A stretch of DNA of 64,000 nt, from contig JBFWML010000004.1 of NCBI GenBank assembly GCA_050251635.1, positions 29,808 to 93,807 of the forward strand, in the 5' to 3' direction. Under the pieces are notes generated by a model. The model was not told where the DNA came from. It ran no database searches and saw only the letters and a list, made by a program, of their open reading frames with translations. Origin of the DNA: JBFWML01 sp050251635. Lineage in GTDB: Bacteria > Campylobacterota > Campylobacteria > Campylobacterales > SZUA-545. Below are positions 35,571 to 44,104 of the stretch, in pieces (the first letter of the stretch is position 1; every line of letters begins with the position of its first letter). Position numbers and translations under genes: made by a program.

Positions 35571-37106
35571 TTAGTGAAGGAAGTGACGAACACCGGTAAA
35601 GAGCATGGCGATGCCGTGTTCGTCGGCGGCGGCGATCACCTCTTCGTCGCGCACGCTGCCGCCGGGCTGGACAATCGCCGCCACGCCGCCCGCCGCTGCC
35701 GCGTCGATCGAGTCGCGGAAGGGGAAAAACGCCTCGCTGGCCATGGCACAGCCCTTCACATCCACCCCCATCGCTTCGGCTTTTTTCAGCGCGCAGCCTG
35801 CGGCATCCACACGGCTGGTCATCCCCATGCCGATCGCCACCAGCGTGCGGTTTTTCACGTAAGCCACGCAGTTCGATTTGGTCAGCGCCGCAATCTGCCA
35901 CGCAATCGCCAAATCTTCGCTCATCGCCGCTTCGGGGGCTTTTTTAGTGACGGTTTTGGCCTCTTTCATCTCTTCAGGGCGTACCCGATCGGCGTCTTGC
36001 AGCACAAATCCGCCCAACACGTGTTTGAAGTCATAAACGTCGCGATCGCTAGGCAGCCGATCGTCGTCGCCCACCGCAAAGAGCTTGAGGCGTTTTTTGG
36101 TTTCAAACAGCTTGAGCGCGCCCGCAGTAAAGCTGGGCGCGGCGATCACTTCGATAAACAGTTCGTTCATCTTGGCCGCCAGCTTTTCGTCCACCGCGCC
36201 ATTGACGGCCACCACGCCGCCGAAGGCCGAAAGTTTGTCGCAGCGCAACGCTTCGTCCCACGCTTCGCACAAATCCTCGCGCAGGCTAAAGCCGCAGGGG
36301 TTGCCGTGTTTAACGATACAGATGCCGTTTTTGCCAAACGCCCGGGCGATCTGCACGGCGGAAGAAAGATCGGTCAGGTTGTTAAAACTCGCCTCCCCCT
36401 GAAGCACTTTAAACTGCTTGGTATAGAAGTCGTCAAACTGATACAGGCGCCCCTTTTGGTGCGGGTTTTCGCCGTAGCGCAGTTCGTTGACCAGATGGCC
36501 GCCCACACTGGCAAAACCGGGGGTGCGGTCAAACCGTTCGTTCATATAGCGGGCGATCATGCTGTCGTACCACGCGGTGTGTTCGTAGGCTTTAATCATC
36601 AGCGAAGCGCGGAAATCGAAGCTGTCTTCGTGCTTTTTGATCGCCTCCAGCACCGGCGCATAATCATCAGGGTTGGTTACAATCAGCACGTCTTTAAAGT
36701 TTTTGGCCGCACTGCGCACCATCGCCGGGCCGCCGATATCGATATTTTCGATAATTTCGCCCAAGTCGTCAGTGCGCTCGATCGTCTGTTTAAAGGGATA
36801 CAGGTTGACGCAGACGAGATCAATACCGCGGATATTTTTCTCCTTGGCCGCCGCCTCGTCTTCTGCGTTGCCGCGGCGGTAGAGAATGCCGCCGTGAACC
36901 GCCGGGTGCAGGGTTTTCACCCGTCCGTCAAACAGCTCGCCGTACCCGGTCAGATTGCCGACCTCGATCGCGTAAACGCCGTTTTGGGAAAGGGTTTTTA
37001 AGGTCCCTCCCGTGCTCAAAATCTCAAAACCCGACGCCGCCAGCGCCCGGGCAAATTCGACGATGCCCCGCTTGTCGCTTACGGAAAGCAAAGCTCTCTT
37101 GACCAT
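35571..37106 (-). CDS. purH: Bifunctional AICAR transformylase / IMP cyclohydrolase
   Basis: This 511-residue enzyme does the last two steps of purine synthesis. The N-terminal IMP cyclohydrolase domain (ALLSVSDKRGIVEFARALAA, residues 1-190) and the C-terminal transformylase domain carrying the catalytic KHGNPCG motif (about residue 266) are both complete. A 10-bp palindrome GCCCGCGGGC lies in the divergent gap upstream (37169-37178) and may be an operator. The length matches the family. Confidence 0.96.
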   Translation of the reverse strand: MVKRALLSVSDKRGIVEFARALAASGFEILSTGGTLKTLSQNGVYAIEVGNLTGYGELFDGRVKTLHPAVHGGILYRRGNAEDEAAAKEKNIRGIDLVCVNLYPFKQTIERTDDLGEIIENIDIGGPAMVRSAAKNFKDVLIVTNPDDYAPVLEAIKKHEDSFDFRASLMIKAYEHTAWYDSMIARYMNERFDRTPGFASVGGHLVNELRYGENPHQKGRLYQFDDFYTKQFKVLQGEASFNNLTDLSSAVQIARAFGKNGICIVKHGNPCGFSLREDLCEAWDEALRCDKLSAFGGVVAVNGAVDEKLAAKMNELFIEVIAAPSFTAGALKLFETKKRLKLFAVGDDDRLPSDRDVYDFKHVLGGFVLQDADRVRPEEMKEAKTVTKKAPEAAMSEDLAIAWQIAALTKSNCVAYVKNRTLVAIGMGMTSRVDAAGCALKKAEAMGVDVKGCAMASEAFFPFRDSIDAAAAGGVAAIVQPGGSVRDEEVIAAADEHGIAMLFTGVRHFLH

Positions 37107-37216
37107 ACAAACCTCTTTAGTCAGCTTTTTAAGCGGGTCTTTTAACCAAAAATCCCTTAGAAATTAAGCCCGCGGGCGTTAAACTTTGGCGACTCTTACG
37201 ACACCCGAAGGTTCCA

Positions 37217-39640
37217 ATGCGCACGATTTACACACAAGTTTCTAAACAATTTACCCGTTCGTTAACGATCCAGATTCTCTTTTCGGCGCTGGTATTATCG
37301 ATCGCGCTTTTTGTCCTGACCGCCTATCAATCCTACCGCCAGCAGCAGCAGCAAACCCTTGATCTTGCCGCCCTCTATCATCAAAGCGCCGCCGAAGAGA
37401 GCCGCTTGATTCACGAAAAAATCTCCGCGATCGGCTCGGCGGCGCTGATGCTGGCTACCCAGGGAGGCGAACTGCTTTCCAGACCGGGTTCCTACGAAAA
37501 CGGCGAGCTGACCCTTGTTAAAGAGGGTGCGTTTTACCGCAACGATCGGCTCGGACGCTTTACTTTCTATGCCGAAGTGGACAGCATGGGACCCGAAGCG
37601 CGCCGCAGGGCCCAGCGTTTCGCACTACTGCTGCCGCTGCTTGAAACGGCGGTCACCGCCCGCCAAAAGGACGCCGTCAAAGGGTGGCTGCATCTGGAGG
37701 ACACCCTTTCGCTTGTCTATCCTCCGCAGTCAAATCTTCAGGCCGTCGGCGACGCGCACAATCTGGGCGCCAGCGGCCTGTTTGAGCTCTTTCGCAAAAA
37801 CCCCCGCAAACAGTGGCGCTTTGTTATCCAGAAGGATTCGATCGTCATCGCTGCGCCGGTTTTCAGCGACGAAAACCTCGTCGGGATTGCGGGCTTTACG
37901 CTCAACCGGAACCTTTTTGATCTATCGGATACGCAAACGCGGCTGCCCGAAGGGAGCTTTGCCGCCCTGTTCAACGCCGCCGACGAAACCCTGCTTTCGG
38001 GCAGCTTGGGCGACCGCGCCATCAAAACCCTTCTTCAGGAAAAATCCGGCGGCGCCCTTGTTGCGGCAACCTCGGTCGTTGCCGATACGCCCTTGACGGT
38101 GGCGATCGGGGGCGATCGGGCCGTTTTGCTCCGGGAAAGCCGGGCGCTTTTTCTCAATCTGCTGATTGCGTCAGGCGCGGTAGTGGTCTTTGTGGCGGGC
38201 TTTTATCTGCTCTTTTTCCGTATTGCCCGGCAGCGCGTGCAGGCGCTTTCGGAAAGCTTCACCAAACCGCTCAACGAGATTGTCCGCTTCTCCCACCATC
38301 TGGGTATGCGCAGCGCCGGGCGGCTGGAGCCTAGCGGCATTACGGAACTGGATGATCTTTCCAACCACCTGCATCTGGCCCACTCCAAACTGATGCAAAT
38401 GCTCATCGTCGATGAACTCACCGGCACCTACAACCGCCGCAAGCTGCTGATTGATCTTGAAGGGCGCGGCCCCTTCGGGCTGATCGCCATGAATATCAAC
38501 CGCTTTAAATATCTCAACGACATTTACGGCTACGCCGCGGGCGATTACGTGCTTAAACGCACCGTCGAGCTGCTCAAGGATATCGAGTGCGAAGGGTGCG
38601 AAATCTACCGCATCGGCGGCGACGAATTTGCCGTGCTGCTGCCCACCATGGATATCGATCTGCTTAAGGCCCATGCCGAAAATATGGTCGCGTCGGTGGG
38701 CAACAGCCTGTTTTTATTTAACGACGTGGAGATGGAGGTTTCCGTTAGCGTCGGCGTCGCCTCGGGCGAAGGACGCGAAGGCGTCAAGCTGCTTTCGCGC
38801 GCCGATATCGCCCTGTCGAAGGCCCGCGAAGTCAAACAGATGCCGGTCATGGTTTACACCCCCGATCTCGAAGCGCGCAAGGATTACGAAGCCAATCTCT
38901 ACTGGGAAAAGCGGATCAAAGACGCCATCCGCATGGGTACGATGGTGCCGTGGTTCCAGCCCATCATGGAGATAAAAAGCGGCAAAATTCTCAAGTTTGA
39001 AGCTCTGGTTCGTATTGTAGAAAAGGGCGACGCGATCCCTCCCTACTACTTCCTGGAGGCCGCGCGAAAAACCGGCGCGATGTACGAAATCGCCCGCCGC
39101 ATGATCAATCAAACCTTCGAAACGGCGGCCAAACACGAAGGGGTCGAGTTTTCCATCAACCTCTCCTTGAGCGACTTTGAACACCCCGAACTGCTGCCCT
39201 ACATCTCCGATCAGCTCAAAAAAGCGGGGCTTGAGGCCGGTAAAATCACCTTTGAAGTGCTCGAAACCGAAGCGATGCACCAAGAGGATTCGCAGGTTCA
39301 AAACGCCATCAAAGCGCTTAAAGACAAGGGTTTCAAAGTGGCGATCGACGACTTTGGCAGCGGGTACTCCAACTTCGCCCGGTTTGTCGATCTCAAGGTG
39401 GACTACCTCAAGATCGACGGCCAGTTTATCCGCAATCTGCACCGCGACGAAACCAGCCGCCACGCGCTCAAGGCTATCTTGGAATTCGCCTCGGGCACGG
39501 GCGCGAAAACCGTGGCCGAATATGTCGAAACCCGCCGCGTTCACGAAGCGGTCAAGCTTTTCCCCATCGACTACGCGCAGGGTTTCTACATCTCCAAACC
39601 CGTCCCCGCCGAAGAGTTACCGGCGCTGATTAGAAGATAA
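37217..39640 (+). CDS. Membrane sensor with GGDEF and EAL domains
   Basis: This 807-residue protein is predicted to make and/or break cyclic di-GMP. Two membrane helices (about residues 19-37 and 313-336) enclose a 270-residue periplasmic sensor of double-CACHE-like size. The GGDEF domain has an intact active site (RIGGDEFAVLLP, about residue 467), and the EAL domain is intact (FEALVRI, about 595; DDFGSGYSNF, about 711; VDYLKIDGQFI). Which activity dominates cannot be told. The 3' end overlaps the convergent lnt gene by 11 bases. Confidence 0.93.
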   Translation: MRTIYTQVSKQFTRSLTIQILFSALVLSIALFVLTAYQSYRQQQQQTLDLAALYHQSAAEESRLIHEKISAIGSAALMLATQGGELLSRPGSYENGELTLVKEGAFYRNDRLGRFTFYAEVDSMGPEARRRAQRFALLLPLLETAVTARQKDAVKGWLHLEDTLSLVYPPQSNLQAVGDAHNLGASGLFELFRKNPRKQWRFVIQKDSIVIAAPVFSDENLVGIAGFTLNRNLFDLSDTQTRLPEGSFAALFNAADETLLSGSLGDRAIKTLLQEKSGGALVAATSVVADTPLTVAIGGDRAVLLRESRALFLNLLIASGAVVVFVAGFYLLFFRIARQRVQALSESFTKPLNEIVRFSHHLGMRSAGRLEPSGITELDDLSNHLHLAHSKLMQMLIVDELTGTYNRRKLLIDLEGRGPFGLIAMNINRFKYLNDIYGYAAGDYVLKRTVELLKDIECEGCEIYRIGGDEFAVLLPTMDIDLLKAHAENMVASVGNSLFLFNDVEMEVSVSVGVASGEGREGVKLLSRADIALSKAREVKQMPVMVYTPDLEARKDYEANLYWEKRIKDAIRMGTMVPWFQPIMEIKSGKILKFEALVRIVEKGDAIPPYYFLEAARKTGAMYEIARRMINQTFETAAKHEGVEFSINLSLSDFEHPELLPYISDQLKKAGLEAGKITFEVLETEAMHQEDSQVQNAIKALKDKGFKVAIDDFGSGYSNFARFVDLKVDYLKIDGQFIRNLHRDETSRHALKAILEFASGTGAKTVAEYVETRRVHEAVKLFPIDYAQGFYISKPVPAEELPALIRR

Positions 39641-40865
39641 TCTCCGAGGGGCTTTGATTGGCGGCGTGGTAAATCCGCACGCCGTAACGCTTGGCGTAGA
39701 GCCTCATTAAAAGCCGCTGCAAATCCGGCTCGATCGAGGGCGTAAACCATCCGTTGTTGGAAAGCACCGCCATATAGGGCGGCGCGTTTTTAAACATCGC
39801 CTCCACCGTGCCTTCGTAGCAAACCGCATTGCGGAACTTAACGCCGTTAATCTCAAAATCGGTCGGCCCTTCGGCGGTGCGGTAATCCTCCGCCCCCTCA
39901 AAGAACAGCTCGTTAATCCAGCGGCCCATCCAGCTTGGCAGAGGATTGCCCTCCCCAAAGGGGACCAGATAAACCTTGTCGGCCACCTGCCACCGGCCTT
40001 CGCTAAAAAAATAGGTGCTGTTATAGGGAAGGTTGCCCGCCTTAAGATGCAAGCCGCCCGCGATCACGGCTATCCGGGCGCTGCGCTCGGCCAGCGCATC
40101 GATCAGACCCGGGTCGCGGTTGAGAAACAACGGAAAAACCGCTTCGGGCAAAATGACCAGTTCATACCCCTGCGCAATCGCCAGGTCAATCTCATCGAGC
40201 GCATTTTGGGCATGGAGCGTCCGGTAGGCGCTATCCCACTTGATCGACTGCTCTAAAGCGCCCTGAACCAGTTTGATTTTCAGAGGCGGCGGCGGCGGGG
40301 CCTCCGGCGAAGGCAGCGCGATTGCCAAAAGCAAAAAAGGCACGGCGGCGATTTGTCTCCACCCCTTAAGATAAAACCACGCCAAACAGGCCGCCATCAC
40401 AAAAAGAAGCGCCCAAAGATGGGGGGAATAGTAGCTGTTCACCAGCAAAAGCTCGGGCTTAAACCAGACAAACCCGAAGGGTTCCACCACCCAAAAACCC
40501 GCGCCGATCGCAAGCGCTCTGCCCCAAACCGGCAGCCACGAAACCGCATAAAAAATCGCGCCGTACCCCACCGCAAAGAACAAAACCGCCAAGGGGGCCA
40601 ACAGGGGATAATCGGTAAAACGGAAGCTGAGCCCCACCCACCAAAACCACAACACCGCCACCCAAAAGCCCAGAAAAAAGGCCTGCGATCGGGGGGTTTT
40701 CAGCCAGCCGTAAAGGGCGGCGGGTGCGAGCAGCGTCATGATGGCCGGATGGGTCAAACCCGCATGTTCAAGGTAAACAAACAGGCTCAGCAGCAAAGCC
40801 CACGGCAAGGGAGTTATCAGATTGCGCGTGATAGAATCACCGCGCTTTAAAACAATGCTTTTCAA
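39630..40865 (-). CDS. lnt: Apolipoprotein N-acyltransferase
   Basis: The product (up to 411 residues) adds the third acyl chain to lipoproteins in the inner membrane. The N-terminal half has about six membrane helices, and the C-terminal half is a nitrilase-like domain. Its catalytic triad is visible: Glu in VILPEAVFPLF, Lys in DKVYLVPFGE and Cys in RNAVCYEG. The start is uncertain: TTG at 40865 is only 10 bases from the divergent yajC start and has no good ribosome site, so an internal start is possible. It is shorter than enteric Lnt (about 510) but usual for Campylobacterota. Confidence 0.9.
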   Translation of the reverse strand: MKSIVLKRGDSITRNLITPLPWALLLSLFVYLEHAGLTHPAIMTLLAPAALYGWLKTPRSQAFFLGFWVAVLWFWWVGLSFRFTDYPLLAPLAVLFFAVGYGAIFYAVSWLPVWGRALAIGAGFWVVEPFGFVWFKPELLLVNSYYSPHLWALLFVMAACLAWFYLKGWRQIAAVPFLLLAIALPSPEAPPPPPLKIKLVQGALEQSIKWDSAYRTLHAQNALDEIDLAIAQGYELVILPEAVFPLFLNRDPGLIDALAERSARIAVIAGGLHLKAGNLPYNSTYFFSEGRWQVADKVYLVPFGEGNPLPSWMGRWINELFFEGAEDYRTAEGPTDFEINGVKFRNAVCYEGTVEAMFKNAPPYMAVLSNNGWFTPSIEPDLQRLLMRLYAKRYGVRIYHAANQSPSEIIF

Positions 40866-40874
40866 AGGATTTCC

Positions 40875-41162
40875 ATGGAAGCCGCAGCCGGTCCGAGTCT
40901 TCTTTCAACCATTATGCCTCTGGTGGTTCTTTTTGCCATTTTTTATTTTCTGGTCATCTGGCCCCAACAGCGTCAGGCCAAAAAACATAAAGAGATGGTC
41001 GCAGCTTTGGACAAAGGTGACAAGATTGTCACCGCCGGGGGCCTCTATGCCGAGGTTGTCAAAGCGGAGGAGGAGTTTATCAAAGTCAAGATAAGCGACG
41101 ACGTCACCGTAAAACTCGCCAAAGAATTTGTCGCCAGGAAACTGGATGCAACCCAAAATTAG
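40875..41162 (+). CDS. yajC: Preprotein translocase subunit YajC
   Basis: This 95-residue single-span membrane protein is a SecDF accessory. The membrane helix is IMPLVVLFAIFYFLVIWPQQ, followed by the diagnostic RQAKKHKEMVAALDKGDKIVTAGGL. It overlaps secD by 17 bases and opens the long secretion-to-mfd operon. Confidence 0.96.
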   Translation: MEAAAGPSLLSTIMPLVVLFAIFYFLVIWPQQRQAKKHKEMVAALDKGDKIVTAGGLYAEVVKAEEEFIKVKISDDVTVKLAKEFVARKLDATQN

Positions 41163-42720
41163 TATGCGGCTGGCCGTCTTCGCCGCCGCGCTGATTTTCG
41201 GTATCTTCTTCTCCCTGCCTTCGCTGCTGAACTGGGAGAAGGGAAGCAAAATTACCCTGGGGCTCGACCTGCAGGGCGGTCTTTATATGCTTTTGGGCGT
41301 CAACACCGACGAAGCGGTTGAAAACCGTATCAAAAGCCTTGCCTCAGGCCTTCACGCCCACACCGAAAAAAACGACATCCTGATCGACACCCTCAACTTC
41401 GACGACAGCCGGGTGACCTTCTATCTCATCGATACGCAGGCTAAGGGTGCGCTGGAGAAGTACCTCGACACCCTCCAGGGCGTTGCGGTTCTCGAAAACA
41501 GCCTCAACTACACGCTTACGCTGACCCCCGAAGAGATTGCGCTCACCCGCCAGTACGCCGTAGGACAGGCGGTCGAAACCATCCGCAACCGTCTTGACCA
41601 GTTCGGTCTTTCGGAACCCACGGTGGCCAAGCAGGGCGAAGATCAGATTCTCGTCGAGCTGCCGGGCATCAAGACCCCCGAGCAGGAGCAGCGCGCCCGT
41701 GCGCTGATTGGCCAAACCGCCCACCTGCAAATGATGGCGGTCGATGAAGAGAACAACGCCCGCGTCCAGTTTATGACCGATGCCGACGCCCGCGCCGTGG
41801 GTTCGGTCATCGTGGAGGACGTTTACGATCCGGGCGTCCGCTATCTGCTCAAGCAAATCCCCATTCTCGACGGCGAACGGCTGACCGACGCCCGCACGGG
41901 TTTTGATCAGAACAACCGCCCCGTCATCAACTTCACCCTTGACGGCGAAGGGGCGCAGATTTTCGGCAACTTCTCCGGCCGCAACGTGGGCAAACGCCTC
42001 GCGGTCGTTCTTGACGACAAGGTTTACTCCGCGCCGGTCATCCGGGAACGCATCGGCGGCGGAAGCGGTCAGATTAGCGGCGACTTTAGCCTGCAGGAGG
42101 CTAACGACTTGGCGATTGCGCTCAGAAGCGGCGCGCTTTCGGCCAGCGTGGAGATGCAGGAAAAACGCTCCGTCGGCCCCTCCTTGGGCGCCGATAGCAT
42201 TCAGGCAAGCGCCCTTGCCCTGATCGCCGGGTTTCTGGCGGTGGCCGGCTTCATGATCTGGTTCTACCGTTATGCGGGCGTTATCGCCAATGTGGCGCTG
42301 ATCGGAAACATCTTTCTAATCATTGCCATCATGGCGCTCTTTGGCGCTACGCTGACCCTGCCCGGCATGGTGGGCATCGTTCTGACGGTTGGCATGGCGG
42401 TGGACGCCAACGTGATTATTCAGGAGCGCATCAAAGAGCTGCTGCACGAAGGCAAAAGCGTCGCCAAGGCGATCGAAGAGGGTTACGCCAACGCCTTTAG
42501 CGCGATTTTGGACGCCAACCTGACCACCCTGATTGCCGCCGTGGCGCTCTATGCCTACGGAACCGGCCCCATCAAGGGCTTTGCCCTGACGCTCAGCGTC
42601 GGGATTTTGTGCTCCATGCTGACCGCCATCGTCGGCACCCGCGGCATGTTTGATCTCGTCGGCGGCCGCATCAATAACAAAAATCTTCACCGCTTTTTCG
42701 GCGTGGCAAAGAGGGCGTGA
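41146..42720 (+). CDS. secD: Protein translocase subunit SecD
   Basis: This 524-residue protein uses the proton gradient to assist export after SecA. The N-terminal helix precedes KITLGLDLQGGLYMLLGV, the SecD motif. A periplasmic head follows, and the C-terminal five helices of the RND fold contain MVGIVLTVGMAVDANVIIQERI. The ATG at 41146 is chosen since AGGAA stands 6 bases before it, inside yajC; 41128 and 41164 are alternatives. Confidence 0.96.
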   Translation: MQPKISMRLAVFAAALIFGIFFSLPSLLNWEKGSKITLGLDLQGGLYMLLGVNTDEAVENRIKSLASGLHAHTEKNDILIDTLNFDDSRVTFYLIDTQAKGALEKYLDTLQGVAVLENSLNYTLTLTPEEIALTRQYAVGQAVETIRNRLDQFGLSEPTVAKQGEDQILVELPGIKTPEQEQRARALIGQTAHLQMMAVDEENNARVQFMTDADARAVGSVIVEDVYDPGVRYLLKQIPILDGERLTDARTGFDQNNRPVINFTLDGEGAQIFGNFSGRNVGKRLAVVLDDKVYSAPVIRERIGGGSGQISGDFSLQEANDLAIALRSGALSASVEMQEKRSVGPSLGADSIQASALALIAGFLAVAGFMIWFYRYAGVIANVALIGNIFLIIAIMALFGATLTLPGMVGIVLTVGMAVDANVIIQERIKELLHEGKSVAKAIEEGYANAFSAILDANLTTLIAAVALYAYGTGPIKGFALTLSVGILCSMLTAIVGTRGMFDLVGGRINNKNLHRFFGVAKRA

Positions 42721-43688
42721 TGCAAATTTTCAGCTACGACCGCGTTTATAACTTTTCGGGCCACCAAAAGCTCTTTATGGGCGTTTCGGCTCTTTTTCTG
42801 GCCTTGGCCGTCGCCCTGTTCGTGGGCAAGGGGATGAACTTCGGCATCGACTTCACCGGCGGCACCGTCGTACAGGTTCGTTACGCCGAAGCGGCTCCGC
42901 TGGATCAGATTCGCCAGAACTTGGCGGGCACCCGCTTTGACGGCGCGCTGATTCAGGAGTTTGGCGAACCGCAGGAGGTGGTTATCAAGGCCCCTGCCTC
43001 AACCAACTCGCTGGGCATGGATGTGGGGGATGAAATGCGCGTATTGCTGCAACCCACCGGCGAGTTTGAGATCCGCCGCGTCGATATGGTGGGACCCCGC
43101 GTGGGCGCAGAACTGCGCGAAGCGGGGTTGATGGCCGCACTGGTGGCGATCGCGGGTATTTTGATCTATATCACCTTCCGCTTCGAGTGGCGCTTTGCCG
43201 TTGCATCGGTGCTGGCGCTGGTGCATGACCTGGTCATTACGATCGGCTTTATTATTTTGTTTGACCTACAGGTCAACCTCGATATTCTCGCCGCGATTTT
43301 GACCATTCTAGGCTACTCCATCAACGACACGATCGTTGTCTTTGACCGTATCCGTGAAAACCTCTCCAAGCCCGGTTACAGCGATATTAAATCGGTTATC
43401 GACGATTCGGTTTCCAAAACCCTTTCGCGCACCACGCTGACTTCGCTTACCACGCTGTTTGTGGTGACAACGCTCTTTTTCTTCGGCGGTGAGCTGCTTA
43501 AACCCTTGGCTCTGACGCTGATGATCGGTATTATCGTGGGCACCTACAGCTCGATCTTTATCGCCGCCAGCCTGCTTAGGTTTTTGAAGTTCGATGTGAA
43601 CGAATGGAAGAGCAAAGAGGCCCGCAAAGCCCAAGCCAGAGCCGAAAAAGAGCGTATGCGCGCTCTGTATGAACAAGGCACGGTTTAA
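42720..43688 (+). CDS. secF: Protein translocase subunit SecF
   Basis: This 322-residue partner of SecD has the SecF signature NFGIDFTGGTVVQV near the N-terminus and the RND helix motif ILGYSINDTIVVFDRIREN. The ATG at 42720 overlaps the secD stop by one base and follows AGAGGG. Confidence 0.96.
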   Translation: MQIFSYDRVYNFSGHQKLFMGVSALFLALAVALFVGKGMNFGIDFTGGTVVQVRYAEAAPLDQIRQNLAGTRFDGALIQEFGEPQEVVIKAPASTNSLGMDVGDEMRVLLQPTGEFEIRRVDMVGPRVGAELREAGLMAALVAIAGILIYITFRFEWRFAVASVLALVHDLVITIGFIILFDLQVNLDILAAILTILGYSINDTIVVFDRIRENLSKPGYSDIKSVIDDSVSKTLSRTTLTSLTTLFVVTTLFFFGGELLKPLALTLMIGIIVGTYSSIFIAASLLRFLKFDVNEWKSKEARKAQARAEKERMRALYEQGTV

Positions 43689-43703
43689 TCTAAAGGAGCA
43701 GTT

Positions 43704-44042
43704 ATGGACTGGGGAAAAGTTGTTTACGTCTTCTTTACATTGATGAGTTTGACGACGGCGGTGGGCTTTTTGTACCACAACGACCCGGTCTATCTCTATA
43801 TCGCCACCGGTGTGAACCTGATCTCCACGCTGCTTAAGGTCGGGGTGCGCAACCTTTTGGCGGCCGAATTGCTCGCCACCTCCCTGGTGGCCGATCTGCA
43901 CCTGATTCCCGCCTTTTTCGCCCTGCAGTTTTCCGAAAATCTCGCCGCTTCGATCGCGCTTACCATCGGCGCCGTGGTGGCCAACGTCGTCACTATCGCG
44001 CTGTTTTTAATTGAATCCGCTAAGACCAAAGAGGAGATCTAA
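43704..44042 (+). CDS. DUF6394 family small membrane protein
   Basis: This 112-residue hydrophobic protein has about three to four membrane helices (KVVYVFFTLMSLTTAVGFLY, LYIATGVNLISTLL, a mid region with LATSLVADLHLIPAFFAL, and a C-terminal IALTIGAVVANVVTIALFLI). It occupies the position between secF and leuS that a small conserved membrane protein also holds in Helicobacter. The function is unknown. A strong AAAGGAG ribosome site precedes the ATG. Confidence 0.8.
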   Translation: MDWGKVVYVFFTLMSLTTAVGFLYHNDPVYLYIATGVNLISTLLKVGVRNLLAAELLATSLVADLHLIPAFFALQFSENLAASIALTIGAVVANVVTIALFLIESAKTKEEI

Positions 44043-44052
44043 TCTCCTCTTT
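44028..44052 (+). terminator. 11-bp perfect stem at the end of the DUF6394 gene
   Basis: AAAGAGGAGAT and ATCTCCTCTTT pair perfectly around the loop CTA, which holds part of the stop codon; a pyrimidine-rich CTTGCTTT follows. It is probably a terminator or attenuator that separates secDF expression from leuS, which has its own -10 candidate TACAAT near 44074. Confidence 0.5.
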
Positions 44053-44104
44053 CTTGCTTTCCGCTTTCACGTTACAATAAACCATAGATTTTCAGGAGTT
44101 CGCC

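Noticed and set aside
37169..37178. GCCCGCGGGC palindrome between purH and the GGDEF-EAL gene as a clear operator
   Set aside because: A 10-bp GC palindrome is expected by chance at this base composition; it is mentioned in the purH entry only.
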